Assembly: GCA_950022655.1 (NCBI GenBank)
Contig: OX465581.1
Coordinates: forward strand, 110,715,125 to 110,779,124
From: Alentia gelatinosa
Lineage: Eukaryota; Annelida; Polychaeta; Phyllodocida; Polynoidae
DNA length: 64,000 nt
Direction of reading: 5' to 3'
A program made the position numbers and the translations under genes. Each line of letters opens with the position of its first letter. The stretch's first letter is position 1. Below, piece by piece: positions 1-13,200 of the stretch. The notes under the pieces were generated by a model. The model saw nothing but the letters and a program-made list of their open reading frames with translations, made no database searches and was not told where the DNA came from.

Positions 1-3000
1 AAGATAATAGTGATCATATTATAGAATAAGGGCACCTTGAAATGGAAAATGGCTGAATCATGTATGAATGGCCTGTGATTTCCTGCCCTTGTACATACGT
101 GGAATTATGTATGGAGGATCGCCCAGTATTAGGTTGAATGCATTAAGTCAACTAGGAGCTAATGTTACTTCCATATACAATGGATGAGCGCGGTATACCT
201 AAATTATTTCATGAAATAAAAGTAAGAGAGTATCATAAGAAATTATGTATTTAAGCCATCTGTATTTGGATGAGAATCAAGTATCAAAAATGTTGCAATA
301 AACCTAGAGAATTGATTTGATAGCTGTTTTCAAGTGTCATGAACAGGAATATCAATGAAATGAAACTAATTTCTGATATCAAAATCAATGTATCCTAATG
401 GATCCTAATGCATCAAAATATCTCTGAATCAAGTCCTATATGGGTCTGAGTATGACAGGTTCAATAACTTGGTCAGTGGATGAAAGTAAGGAGTGTGTGT
501 GTGAGAGTGGGAAAGAGGTGCTAATATGGAGTGACTGGGTTGAGGTAGAGTCATATGCCTACCCTTTCACCAACCCCATACCTCCTTACTGGGTCTGTGT
601 TTCTTTGAAGAACATAGTGACTGGTCTGTCCCATCAGATGTGAAGTTCCAATGCTATAAAGTCAGGTCTGTCCCATCAGATTTGAAATGTACATGCATTG
701 TATAGTGGTATGAGAGCAGTGAGGCAGAACAAACAGGCTCTTGGGTACAGCTAGCTGGTCAGTAAAGTAAATGGAGTGGTTGTGGGAGGGGAAGGGGTGA
801 GTGCTATTCTGGCATGACTGTAGAGTGGCTTCAGGTCCACTGTGTTATACCTAAATCTTCATCTGTGCCTGCCTGTTAGTAAATATCTTTATCTATCTAT
901 GTTTATGTCTCTTTTCTGTCTCCAGCTGTCTGCTTCTCTGTCTGTCTCCCTCGCACTATCCCTGTCTATATACTGTATATGTATATATATAACTCTCTTT
1001 GTTATATCCTTGTCTCTGTCCCTGTCTGTCCATATGTATGTCATACTATATCTTTGTCTCTGTCCCTGTTGGTTAGCATGTATGTTCTGTCTCTGTCATA
1101 ATCTACTTCATTATCTATCTCTCTGTGTCTCCCTCCCTTCATGAAAATCGATGATCAAGGGTTTCAGCAAGTGTAAGGCTTAATGACAGAGTTGAAGGGA
1201 GTAAAAGTGGTTTGTCAGGTCTGTACGAAGTGGGTCTGAATACTAAACTGAAATGTATATACCTTACTGGTACATACTCGCGTACCACATTTCTTTCAAT
1301 ACAAATATTCCATGAGCTCGCATGTAAGCAAATACATTTTTATTGTATTATATACCTTCAAATATAAATATTTGATGAATTACATTTGGAAATGTGAAGA
1401 CATTCAAGCTGGATTCAAAGTGTGCTGGTATATCTGTTGACATCCTACTGGAAATGAAGCGTAGAATACTCTCCAAGCACATTTTGTACTTTTATTTTTC
1501 TTCAACTCCCACGATCCATTGCACACATAAATTAGCAGAGTGCTGCAAGTCACTGTCAGTATGTCTTAAGTAGGTGAGTGTGATTTTTTTCGGCTAATGA
1601 GAATGTGTTTTCAAAGTGAGGTAGTACATCATTTTAAACCACCATACTCTGCTGGTATGTATATTTAATGCAAATACCCTAGCAGAGGTTGGTATTTGTG
1701 TAACATACTGGCACAGGTATATAATAAAATGTATTTATATCTGTCCCAACAGATCTGACTCTCTGAATACAGTGTATTCAGATCCATCCCATCAGATTTG
1801 ATATGTAAATCCCACATTTAGACAATATTATCATTTAATAGTTTCCTTTTCCAGTAGCAGATTACAGAAGCCACAACTAGGTGTCTATCATTTCATGAAA
1901 GGATTGACATAGTGAATCCTTTTGCCCTCAAAAAGACTGGAAATAAAAATGTCTATTTTTAGGAACCAAGTCAGTAGTCGGGCGGGTAGGGGGGTATGGT
2001 TAGGCTTGATACTGGACCCCTGCTCATTTAACCAGGCCTTTATAGTTGGGACATTGATAGTGAAGTGTTAGATGCTGGAAGCCTGTGTGAGCATTGTTAC
2101 CTCTAAATGATATATATGAGCGCATTTTCCCACGCTCAATAAACACTTCTTGGTCAATAAGTATTTTTTCAACAAGGGGTCATCAATAAAGTATGTACGC
2201 AAAAGATTTGTCCCCCCCCCCCCACACACACCCCTGTTGCACAGCATACACTTCCCATGTCCTCCTAAACCTATTGTGTATCTACATTATCCAGATCTCA
2301 CCGCCCCCCTGCCATCCACCCTTGCCCTTTTCATCTGAACGGTAGGGTTCCATATCCCTGTGAAAAGTTTTCTTCCACTTCAATTGTCGGCGCCAATTAG
2401 CCCGAACAAGGTACACAATCTCAAGAGAATCTGATTTTAGATATGTTTCTAATTTCATAGAGACCATTTTAGTGAGAGGAATGTGCCCAACGCTGAGGCG
2501 TCGTTCAGTCTCCAACCTAGCCAATAGGAAGCCAGCAAGTAGGATCACTTTCTTAGATATTTGTCGGCAAGAATTACTCCTATCAATCTTCAGGGTCAAA
2601 GAAGTTAGACGAGGAGGTTGAGGAGCAGTTGTGTTACTGCACAGAATCTCGGCAGGATTTGTCTGAGACAAATAACCTGTGAGGCAGGTCAATCCCTCCA
2701 TGCGAATTCCACTTTAGATAAAGTTTGAAAGGAAATTATATAATAATATGAATAGTATGTACCTTGATATGTTTGACATCTACATTAGATTGCTTTTAAT
2801 ATAAAAGGAGGTTCAACATCATATATTATCCAGGGAGATGGGGACAATAGACCTACTGCCGTACTGACACCTCTCATAGCATGAGCAGCTCAGGGACTCG
2901 CAGTGAGCTGCTCCTCCTGTAAGAAGAGATGTAACAGATGTCAGCGCCGTTACTCCAAGGGACGTTTGATATCTGAAAGGAGTCCTCGGACTGTCATAGG

Positions 3001-3155
3001 ATGATCCGCCTTTAATAAACATCGAATGCCTCTACAGAGGACAGGAAGAAGGACGGAGACTTCCAGGTCGTTGAATAAAGCTGTCATTGTCCTGATCTCG
3101 ATTCTGAAAGTAATCCTTTTGGAAGGACGTCTTAGTAGGTCTCATTTCTGAAGCT
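1..3155. other. No gene recognised; CT-rich microsatellite and short repeats
   Basis: Only AT-rich sequence with repeated GTCTGTCCCATCAGAT-type phrases (about 625, 665, 1742 and 1787) and the microsatellite at 850-1140. A 139-codon open frame on the minus strand at 2282-2701 has no motif I can name. Confidence 0.5.
850..1140. repeat. CTGTCTCTGTCC-type microsatellite
   Basis: Imperfect pyrimidine-rich tandem repeat built on CTGT and CTCT units. It produces a spurious Leu/Ser/Cys-rich open frame. The complementary type, CAGACAGA, occurs at 14.2 kb. Confidence 0.8.
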
Positions 3156-3376
3156 GGGGCCCGTTTAATAATCTAAGATAGTACATGAAGAGTCTCTTCT
3201 GTATGTTAATTTGCTATAGAGACACAGGGACGACGTGGGTCAACTTTTTTCAACACTTATAGACGACTTTATGGACATCTAACACTGTCTTACCAAACAG
3301 ACTTAAATATTATTAAATGATACGTACATGAAGAAAGTGGTTTTTATGTACGATCCTAGATTATCAAACGGGCCCC
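3156..3376. mobile_element. 221-bp terminal-inverted-repeat element (GGGGCCCGTTT type)
   Basis: The left end GGGGCCCGTTTAATAATCTA and the right end, read in reverse complement, GGGGCCCGTTTGATAATCTA match at 19 of 20 bases, and similarity continues through GTACAT. There is no coding capacity. It fits a MITE; no clear target duplication is visible. Confidence 0.75.
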
Positions 3377-4820
3377 TTACTGACCGCCTACACAATTCAT
3401 GAACACGCTTGTCATTGTCATTATCCTCGTACGAATTATTCCACCATTGCCTTTATCATTTTCACTGTCCCCAGATATCAAGCTCCCCGAGAGGTTGTAT
3501 TGGGACTCGCTCTCTTAACCCAATGTCAATACAATTAAGTTAAAGGCAATGCGATTTTGGCCAACAACACATGAATCAATAACCCGGCAAAAGTTTTCCC
3601 CAGACATGATTTGTAAATCCTTTCAGATGAATGAGGCCCGGTGTATATCTGCGTTTGGTACGATAAAGCTATTTTCCATTGGCCGACAATTCGCCACCGA
3701 TTACCAGTAGGAGGCATACACAGCTCCCTCGCCGATTTCTAGACACCGATGTGAAGCCATCGGCCACCACGGACAGACTAAAAGGAGAACTTAACAAATT
3801 GATGCTGTTTTCATCGGCTAGTGGAAAATGTTTATACTGTCACAATTCTCAATTGCAGAGTCTATCCTCCTTGGGATTTCTCAATTTCCGCTATTTTTTC
3901 TGTTACCGGACACAATTCTCTGTTTTATCTGACCGATAATTGGACATGTACATCAAACCAGAACGCATATAATATTTACAGCCTAATCTATAGACATAAT
4001 CATTCGGGGAATTTTCCCCCTTTTTTTGTTTCACTAGGGAATTGAGAAAGATTAACAATATGAAAAACAAAAACAAAATGAGAGAAAAAAATATATCACT
4101 ACTTTACCAAGTTTACTCAAAGTGCATTTCCAAAGCTTTTTGGCCCCATGCCAAATTCCAATGAAAGATACTCCTTTCTACAATCTTTTCAAGACATTTC
4201 CAGAAATTCATCCGGGATATATGATACAGTGTACATATATCTCCACTACCTATTACAATCCAATGTCCATGTATAACATGCTATACACATCCCAAACTAG
4301 TTATCTTGATTAGCATCTGACACGTTGTTGGCTGTGGGAAGTGGGCCCGTGGTGCCGTCGGTCGGAATGGCGAGTTCTCACCACAGACCTCCTTCTCCAT
4401 TCCGTCCGGCCAATTGCCATGCGGGCGAACATGACGCGTAAATCAGTGCGACTTGCCAATCCCGGAGTTTCGTGAGCCATTGGGCCGGCTTGCCAAACTC
4501 CGTTCAGGCCGTCAATATTCTTATCATGGCACCAGCCTGAGGTACGACCCGGCTCTGCACCACCGCCTTCCCCATTAGACCGTCGTGGAAGGAGCAGTCA
4601 AAGTGGCTTCCACTAATGCCATATGATCCAAAACTCCCCTTTCACACCTGTTTATGAATAAGCCATTATAGAATAAAGCCTTTTTCTTTCAAATATCTAG
4701 ATAATAGAACGTATAAATACTAAGTGACCTGTGCTCAGGTTATCTAAAAGATTGTAAAGGGATTTGCCTTTGGTCTGATTCACTCACACGAAAGTATCGT
4801 GTCGTCCATACTAATAAGGA
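3377..4820. other. No gene recognised
   Basis: The stretch includes a GC-richer block at 4330-4625 without a sustained frame on either strand. Nothing in it resembles a known domain. Confidence 0.5.
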
Positions 4821-5110
4821 ACTGCATCGAGATCCATAGCCACTGAAAATATGTCATGAGTCTTGGTTGCGGAGTAATCTCAAGAGAGAAAGCCGAGTGA
4901 GATTACATATTAATCCAAATAAATAGCACATTATCAATGACTATCGTCGAGTTCAGTTCAGATTTTATCTCACCCCTATTACCGACTAATTGGCTAATAT
5001 TTGCGATATCATCTCCATTGAGTATTTCTCTACAATACCTTATGGGCGTTGAGTACGAGTTTCTGATATTAAGTATATATGGGGAAAAATACCAGGGGTG
5101 AAATGAGATT
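4821..5110 (+). mobile_element. Hairpin-plus-tail element, type 1 tail
   Basis: A long imperfect hairpin (arms around 4821-4870 and 4910-4960, apex AAAGCCGAGTGAGATTA near 4890) is followed by a tail running from TTTATCTCACCCC to AGGGGTGAAATGA with CCATTGAGTATT inside. It shares arms with the inverted copy at 60638-60866. Confidence 0.7.
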
Positions 5111-5552
5111 GTAGACCTGTCTTGTGGTTAAATATATGGCTATTGTGTATTTTTCTAAAATTGTGTTCAGTGATTTTGTTACGAGAATAGACTAGAAAAC
5201 GATTCGTTATAATCTTTCAAATGTATAGAAATTCATGTATAAAAAGAAGATGATGAATTGGCTTAACTATGGTGTTATAATAACCAGACCTTTTACTTTC
5301 AATATAAAGGTTTTAGCTTCAATACCATTTCCTCTCTCTCTTGGTCCGTAAGAAAAGATTAATGACATGATGAATATATTTTGATAAGATGACAATGGCA
5401 ATGTTCCTGTCAACATAAAGCAAGAAAAAGAGGTGGTTGAGAAGCAGCCAATGGTTTCTGTTGAGGTGTGATACATCACTGTGGCTGGCGTGGTCAAATG
5501 AGCAGATCGGTCAATGTCAGCTTCAGTTTGTAACACAGCGAGCGTGCCACAC

Positions 5553-5581
5553 CACGTGGTATACCACGTGAGGATCACGTG
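5553..5581. promoter_or_regulatory. Three CACGTG boxes in phase
   Basis: CACGTG occurs at 5553-5558, 5565-5570 and 5576-5581, i.e. at 12- and 11-bp spacing, roughly one helical turn. A GGGGACTTTC sequence follows at once. No gene start is visible nearby. Confidence 0.35.
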
Positions 5582-5718
5582 GGGACTTTCGCGAGATGTA
5601 TTTTTCACAGGAAGGAACAATTCATTTTATCTCTGCCAACATAGCTTTAGAAATCAGTGATTTGAAAAAAGTCCCATTTTACCACCTTGAGGAAAGCTAT
5701 TCATAGAGTTTAATCCTG

Positions 5719-6020
5719 TCGTAAAACTGGATGAGGTTTAATCTTGTCCACCGTATTCCACGACTGGAGTTTGGCAAAGTGACTTCATGAGGCGAAGCCG
5801 AGTGAAGTCCGGAGCCAAAACTTCAGGAGTGGAATGTGGTGGTCAAGATTAAAACGAATCAGGTTTTGATTTTATCCTACCCTATCTCCTCGAATTTGGA
5901 ATATTACGTGATAACAATGCTGTATGCCACTAGTGGCATATAAAACTCTGTATGCGAGTCAGCGTGGCATACGGAAACCCAATGTTAAGCCTATGGGAGT
6001 TTATATTAGGGGTAGGATAA
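5719..6020 (+). mobile_element. Hairpin-plus-tail element, type 2 tail (302 bp)
   Basis: The hairpin's apex is GAGGCGAAGCCGAGTGAAGT near 5795; the tail runs from TTTATCCTACCC to GGGGTAGGATAA and contains AATGTTAAGCCTATGG. A sibling of the same length lies at 56540-56841 in the lipase intron. Confidence 0.85.
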
Positions 6021-9000
6021 TATCTACAACGGTATAGAATATTTCCGAAAACAAATTGGGGCCCAAATATGCCGTCTTGTTTATTGGTCAATGAAAGAGC
6101 CGACGGACATTTCCCTCGTCCATGTGACCATTAATTAACTGTAGACAACCGCGTGCAACATGCAAAGGGGACACTACAAACTTATCATTTTATGAAATAG
6201 AGATATCAAGCAGCACTCATTTACATGGTGTTCTTTAAGAGAACAAGGTGATAAGACCTACTGCTTCTAACTTGTCGATCATTGAATTAAAAACGGTGTA
6301 GTATAGAACATTGGTTTGTAATGTACATAAAATTTTTATTTGAAGTTTGATGAGAATGACCAAAAGATGATTTTCTGAAAACCATCATTATTCTATTCTT
6401 TGACCTGTACCAAGTAGGGTATCCCTCTCAGCACATGGTCAAAATCACCCTTTTTATCTTAGAGAAAAAATGTTATTTTGTAATAGAATTATGTCAATTT
6501 CAAACTGGACGGAAGAAAACAATACAAGGGACTGATCTAGGAGTTGTCTATCCTGTGCTATCAACGTGTATGCTTCTACAGACAGCATTTTTAGGTGTGG
6601 TTTTTTCATGTCGGACGTTAAACATACCTATCGGACGTTATGATCAGACACCAAGTCCATACAATGACAAATATACCTATATATATTGAAATATCGGACG
6701 TTACGTACACATATCGGGCATTACTCCCAGTGACGCATACATACACAATATTACCATGATTTCGATCTGAGTGGCCGTATTCTCCGAGTAGTTGACGCGT
6801 AATAATACTCCGAGCGATAGCGAGGTGTAATGCGTAGCGTCAACTACGAGGAGAATACGACCCCGCAGATCCAAATCATGGTTATATTGTATTTATTACT
6901 CACTTATTTTTAGATTTAAGCAATAAATATGATCGTTAGAAAACTTTTCAATATAGTTAAGAAGTTAAGTTTGGGACTACTTTCATCATAATGGGACTAC
7001 TTTCATCTCAAAAATCCGTATCCTCCTAGGAGGGTACGGAGCTCCGTATCCTCCTCAGTAGCGATCTGTAATCTCCATAGGCTTGGTATGGAGACTCCGT
7101 ATCAGGTGGGTAATAAAGTGTGGAAGCCAACAGGTAAAAGGGAATTGTTGCAATGTGCATTATTGATTAGAAATTGATTGTGGTCAAGCACAGTCCAAGT
7201 TTCACAGCATTCATGCTCACAAATTTACATAATTCTGAACCTCATCTGTGAAAGGGAAAATCAAAATAAAGGGCTGACAAAATATGACTTGTTATCAATA
7301 GAAAATATCAAAATAATAAAAGCTTTTTTATGAGAACTTGTTCTTTATTAATTTGAATGTTATCTTTTTACAATCACGGATGTCATAATGCAAATTTCTG
7401 TTATCATTTAGTAGAAAACTATGTCACAAATACATGCGGGTTTTTTTTCAGAGACATCATTGAGGAAAGAAGTATATATCTATAATCATATTTGTCAATA
7501 TAAAATTCATCGAAATAAAAAGTTACAAAGCAATCGCCCATAAAGCAGTGATGTTGATTTGATAATGATAATTTGGGTAGTGGTTTCTATTGATGCTTAG
7601 CCATTCATGATTGAGTGTTTCTGAACATCATTACTAAAAGTTATTTTTTGCGGTGCTTCTTTCTAGTACTGACATATCTAAAGGGGACTAAGAGAAGTGA
7701 AACATGACGTTACTATCAACCTAGAATGTTTTGTTGTTTCACTGAGATCTGATGGAAGTATGGGCCTGGTATACCTCTCTTGTTACATCAAGTATGCAAG
7801 ACCTTGTGCATCTTCAGGCGTAGGAGTAGGAGAGGTTGTGGCAGCTGTTTTCGTTGTTCTTCAGGCAGGTAAAGCTGCTGATCATGGTAAATAATTGCCA
7901 ATAATCATATCAACATTTCACACTTTAGAATAAGTGGTGCTCTTAAACTTTGTCTAGATTTCATGTTAAGGTCTAGTAAATCTAGAATACTTGGTGCAAA
8001 CACCCCCGCTGGTGGTTTTACTATCTTATCAAAGTAGATAGGTATATCATGTTAATTATGTGAGCAATGCCTGAAAGGAATTTTATGATGTTTTCATGTT
8101 CATTTCCATTCCTTAAAACTTAAAATGTGCATTTGGTGTACTAGAAACTTTATTTTACACAGATGTCAAGTAAATTGTGAAACTTGAGAAAACTCCCCGA
8201 TGTCATCGCTTGTCACACAGATGTTCTTTCCATAATTTTCTGCAAGGTTCAATATAATGATCCATATATAATGGTCAATTCTCACAAAACGTTGACATGA
8301 GGGGTAATTAGTGGTCAAAAATAAATCTCAACATATACCGGTAGTCAAAAATATTATACCACAATAAACTTTAGGTATTGAACAATTCATGACAAATTTG
8401 GGTACATTAATCTCAGAAAGTCTGTCTCTGACAATTTGTTTAAAAAAAATTAAGTCCTGAAGCATGTTATCGTCTGAATGCAGAGTCAGTCTCTACCTTT
8501 AATGAAAGATAAAAGATAGTTATATTCTATGTACGGTAAAGATTTATTTCATTTTCCATACAGAAATATACACATTAATCAATAATATAACAATTTAGTA
8601 CACTAAGATACAATCTTGTATCTTCATTTGGATGCGTATAAAATCTAGAGGGAACTATAACAATAAGTACTTGATAGCAGGATATTTATGCCTAAGGTCC
8701 AGCTAGGTTTTTTTTAAAAAATTCTATGCCTAGGAAACATATTTAAGTTCTGTTGATATGCATTCGGACGATAACCGCATACCGATACCTCGGACTAAGG
8801 ACTAGCCACTATATAAATATGTCCCACTAATCTTAAAAAATCACTGAAATAGAACCGATTTTGCTGCATTCGGACAATTACAACAAAATTACACCAATCA
8901 TTACTTTGAATAAAACAATTTCGTTTCAAAAATTAACTCTTTGTAAAAGATTTCTTATTGAAAGGTGCGGGGTACCTACAGTCTCTGAGATATTCTTATG

Positions 9001-9463
9001 AGATATAAAGATAGTAAATCTATTATTCTATACTAAATATCAGGGCATTTTACTTTTACATTCAGATGATAACATTAAAACTACTCCAATTTATTTTTTA
9101 TTTGAATGGCTGCCTTGATGATTGTGATAGAAACATTTCTCTCTTTCATCAATAGAAATAACTTAATACAATAGATATATCACACAGATAAACAATATGT
9201 TACAAAACGTACCGGTACCGGTATATAATTTTCAATTTCAGCATTTTCTGTGAAATTTATGATTTTTACACTTTGAAAATGACTGAAAATCGGAGGTTTT
9301 TGGTCTCTAATTTTGAAAATAACAGTATAACCGTAGAAGAAAATATATCACACTAAAACCTAAGGCAAGAAGCTTTCAATTAAAGTAATATGAAAGAGGA
9401 ATTCCTTGAATCTAAAGCATAAGAGGCTGGCACAGCATGTATACGGTTCGCGAGAAATGACCA
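6021..9463. other. No gene recognised; AT-rich, one hairpin element
   Basis: Apart from the element at 6733-7115 and a run of ATCGGACGTTA-like repeats at 6610-6720, this is AT-rich sequence without conserved frames on either strand. Confidence 0.5.
6733..7115 (+). mobile_element. Hairpin-plus-tail element, type 3 tail
   Basis: A strong hairpin at about 6733-6892 pairs ACCATGATTTCGATCTG with its complement across the apex GAGCGATAGCGAGGTGTAAT. The tail runs from TTTATTACTCACTT to AGGTGGGTAATAAAG and contains CCATAGGCTT, the reverse form of the motif shared with the other tails. Confidence 0.7.
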
Positions 9464-9748
9464 TTATCCTACCCCTAATAAAAAACGCCATAGGCTTAAC
9501 ATGGGATTTGTTTATTTCAAGGGCGTGACATAAAGTGTTGTTTATGCCACTACTTTCTGATACTGAAAAAATATGGAAACGGGGTAGGATAAAATCTAGA
9601 CGCCACTCGTTTGAGTTTGAGTTTATTTATGCCACTCATTTTGTTAGCTCCGTAATGTCACTCGTCTTCGACTCGTGAAATTATGGAGACAACAAAATGT
9701 GTGGCATAAATAAACTCAGACTCAAACTCGTGACGTCTCTTGATATTA
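9464..9748 (-). mobile_element. Hairpin-plus-tail element, type 2 tail, inverted
   Basis: The tail comes first (TTATCCTACCCC, CCATAGGCTTAACATGGG, then GGGGTAGGATAA), followed by a hairpin with arms TCGTTTGAGTTTGAG and apex CTCGTCTTCGACTCGTGAA. The copy at 49543-49827 is nearly the same. Confidence 0.85.
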
Positions 9749-10164
9749 TGTAATTCATAAGTAGCCTACATGTATGTGTGGATATAGCTTTATTTTTACA
9801 GTAGCTTTTAAGATGGCAGACTTCCCTTATATCTAATGTTTAAAAAAGAGTTGTTTTCTGAGTCTCTATAGATGTATCGATAATCTCCTTTAGGTCTAGA
9901 TATATAGGCTGGGTCTATATGGCCATTAAAAAAGGTTCCTTTCCGTATACTACTAGATTTAGTTCTAGTTCAATGTGTTTCCAGAAGATGGCGTGTCTGT
10001 CTTAAAACATATTTATTTCCTGATATTTTGAAGTGACATAGAGTAGTTACAGTTCATCATGATTAGGGTGGTAAAACATACTATCATTATGGCTATTTCA
10101 TTCGTAATTATTCAGTGAATGAAACTATATCAGATACGAAACAGGCACTAAGGATCTGGTGTCG

Positions 10165-10239
10165 CGCTGGTTTCCGGTAGCACAAACAAACAGAGGGCAT
10201 CAGCGAAGCCCCTATGCAGCAGACTACTTCCGCCTAGAG
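10165..10239 (+). promoter_or_regulatory. Probable 5' leader / proximal promoter of makorin
   Basis: This GC-richer stretch lies directly upstream of the start codon and has an ETS-type TTCCGG core at 10172-10177 and no TATA box close by. That would suit a broadly expressed gene, but only the position and motif are seen; promoter activity is inferred. Confidence 0.3.
10214..10237 (+). promoter_or_regulatory. Upstream ORF in the makorin leader
   Basis: A 7-codon reading frame starts with ATG at 10214 and stops with TAG at 10235-10237, two bases before the makorin ATG at 10240. If the transcription start lies upstream of 10214, ribosomes would meet this ORF first and makorin translation would depend on leaky scanning or very short-range reinitiation. 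The transcription start is not visible. Confidence 0.45.
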
Positions 10240-10289
10240 ATGGCTGAGGCATCCCCCTCAAGTTCCTGGAGTGCGCATATACAATGCAG
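10240..10289 (+). CDS. mkrn1: Makorin coding exon 1 (start exon)
   Basis: This short exon begins ATGGCTGAGGCA, giving [16 protein letters not shown] plus two bases of an Arg codon (AG|G), followed by the donor GTAATT. MAEA at the start and C-R-Y-F at the junction match the makorin N-terminus, where the first CCCH finger begins immediately after a short variable leader. G at -3 and G at +4 give a good initiation context. The exon was found by looking upstream for a phase-2 donor that completes the R codon of exon 2. Confidence 0.9.
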
Positions 10290-13200
10290 GTAATTAACCC
10301 TTAATATGCAGTGTTTCAGCTTGTTTGTTTGAATGCAAATACATAAGTTCCTCCACTTACACATGCATGTATATCGAAGACAGTCTGTGCTCCTAGGCTC
10401 AACACGTGGACTGATCTGAAGCAAGTGGTTGTTGACATCAATGGCCGATCGCTCTGAACTGTATTTGTTGGGATGAGGACATGACCTCATGACTAAGGGT
10501 CTTGGTTCAAAGCATACAAAGAGATGCCACGTTCTCCAATGTTTTTACATTTAGGACTGGGAAAATAATGTTTAACCTTTCTGTATTTCTGTTTAGTCAT
10601 ATTGAATTGCGAAATCATCTTATTATTTCACAATACTTAAGTCAAGATGAGGTTCCAATTGAAGACAAGTAGACTAGATCTAGTAGTCTAGATATCTAGT
10701 TCTAGATCTAGATCTTACTCCCAGATCGAACCTCTGTCGACCCCGAATTGCTACTAGATCTAGATCTAATACTTATACTGTCACCATTTTACCAACGCTT
10801 TGCAACAGAGTTAAATACATCTGGATAACATCGTATTGACTATTCTTGACAATTCTACTCTTCCCTGACCCCCAGAAATAGTGTTTTGTCTAGTCGTGGC
10901 GACGCAAACAGCTACGTTCCCGTCAAGTTTATGGTCGGACGCGTCTGACTATGTTTTGTCATTTCTCCTTTAAGGCTTTATTATTGCTAACCTAGGCAAT
11001 ACTGTTGTTGAATTTCCCTTACAGAACGTTAAGGGTACGTTGTAAATAGGACAGTAGCCCTCTAGATACAATCTGATTATATCTATCAACTAGCTTAATG
11101 CAGGTAATTAGAAGGAAATCCACAAGATGGCAATAGCTTGGTCCGTACTCCACTGAGTTTGACTGCAGAGTAATTCACTCAGCTCCGCTTCGTGAATTAC
11201 TCTGCAGTCAAACGAGGTGGAGTGCGGACCAAGTTATTGTCATCGTGTGGGTTTCTGATTTTATCTCACCCCATATAACATTATTTTTTGATAAAATGGA
11301 TCACCAAATTAGCCATTGAGTATTGGGTACACGAACTTCATGGCCGTTGAGTACGAGTTCCCAATGTTAAGCCTATGGAGAAAAATACCGGGGTGAGATA
11401 AAATAGTCGAATCCCCTCATCTCCCCATTTTAACTTAGTATGTGTTTACTAAGTACAAAGTTGTTCTATACATGTAGGGGGCTGGCCTTAGCCCGCCCAG
11501 GCAGTCAAAAGACCGTTATACTAGCATGGCATGTCATGCTGTATAATTCACACTGGAAGGTGATTCGCACTGCTACCGTGCCGATTCGAACTTAAAGAAA
11601 TACACTACCATTATTTGTACAAAGTGTTACCATCCCTTGATAACGAAATATATTACCGTAGAACAAAACTCTGTCAGTCCTTCACCAGCTAATTATGGTC
11701 GACCTGACTATACTATACTATGGAGAAACCAAACAAGAGTTAGTCGTGTTGTTGTTTATCGCACGATGGCAAGATCGCATATTACTGAGCGAGGCGAAGC
11801 CAAGAGCAGTAATACGCCAATCTTGCCGGAGTGCGATGAACAATAGCACGACTAACTTGAGTTTGGTTTAGAATTTATCCTACCCCGCCCGTCTAAATAA
11901 CGTCTATATTAACATATGACGTCATTTGTCACGTGTATCCCACTAGAGCGATATTTTTCATTTTTCTGAACTCCAGACCGAATACAGTGACCCAATGTTA
12001 AGCCTATGGAGTTTTTTATTAGGGGTAGGATAAATGCTACAAAATGAGATGGTAATTTATGGTTTGTACGGAACGAGACGTTTAGCCGAGGTCCTTGCAA
12101 AATGTAAATTCCCATCTCGTTTTGGATCATGTACAATAATGATAGATGGTTATATATTTTCCATAAGCCTGAATTAACTCATATTTTGACATCAATCTGC
12201 ATAAAAAACCATGTTGAAGTGAAAATGAACATTCTGTTTCAAATTGTTCTGTATAATATTAATAGCGTATGGAACAGGGTGCAGTACAGAATTCAACGCA
12301 GGTATATCTAAAGTGCTGATTCCACCAACACACAAGATGTAGCGAGATTAGTCCAGATTTGGTTGTCTTGATAAATCGGGCTAGGTTTGAATAATACCGT
12401 GCCTAATTGTCGCGATGTTTTGTGGCAACAGAGGTAAGACATATCCCGACACTGTAAGATATAACAAGATACACCAAGACATACCACGACAAATCCATCG
12501 TGTTGGTGGAACCAGCCCTTAACAGTGACTAACTTCCGCTAAGCAAGCAGCAACTATAAAGTATTTACACCGTGTGCAATAAATCCCTATATTGCACAGT
12601 ATGCAGTAAACAACACAAAGTAGCGGAAGCACGTCAGTACGTTTGCTTGGAGAGTGAAAATGTGACGTATCTACCTTGTCGCGATACAGCGATGACACAC
12701 CTGACAGCGTAAGGTTTCGCAGCATGATTATGAATTCAAAACCAGCTTGTCAATGGTACCTGTTCTAACCCCATCCTGATGAACCCATTAGACTATTTGA
12801 CAATTTAGTAAACCATATTTTTAAGCTATCTTAGATTTACTTTTCATATATGATCACATACCAGACATAGGAAATTTAGATGAAGTAGGACCATATGCTA
12901 TGCAAAAAGCAGAGGCCGTATCCAATACAAATGGGTAATAGTATTTATCTTATTTAAAAGAACCAATTACATACCCATTTTTGTGGTTGGCAATGCTATA
13001 TTTGATCAATAAATAGTCTGTTTAGGGAAATTTGTCTGGGTAACCAAGATCACATGGTCTAACCAGCCAGAAGAGGCCCACCACAGTTTCATACATTCCA
13101 GCTCCCCTACCCCCTCCCCCACCTCACCTCCCCTTCTAAAATCAGGATCAGTGACCTCACCATCAGCCAAGAAATATCACTGAAACTTCCCTCACCCCCT

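Noticed and set aside
842..1144. 100-codon Leu/Ser/Cys-rich open frame
   Set aside because: It is produced by the CTGTCTCTGTCC microsatellite; no gene structure.
2282..2701. 139-codon minus-strand open frame, thought of as a retroelement fragment
   Set aside because: A vague resemblance to the region after reverse transcriptase in DIRS-type elements could not be tied to any motif.
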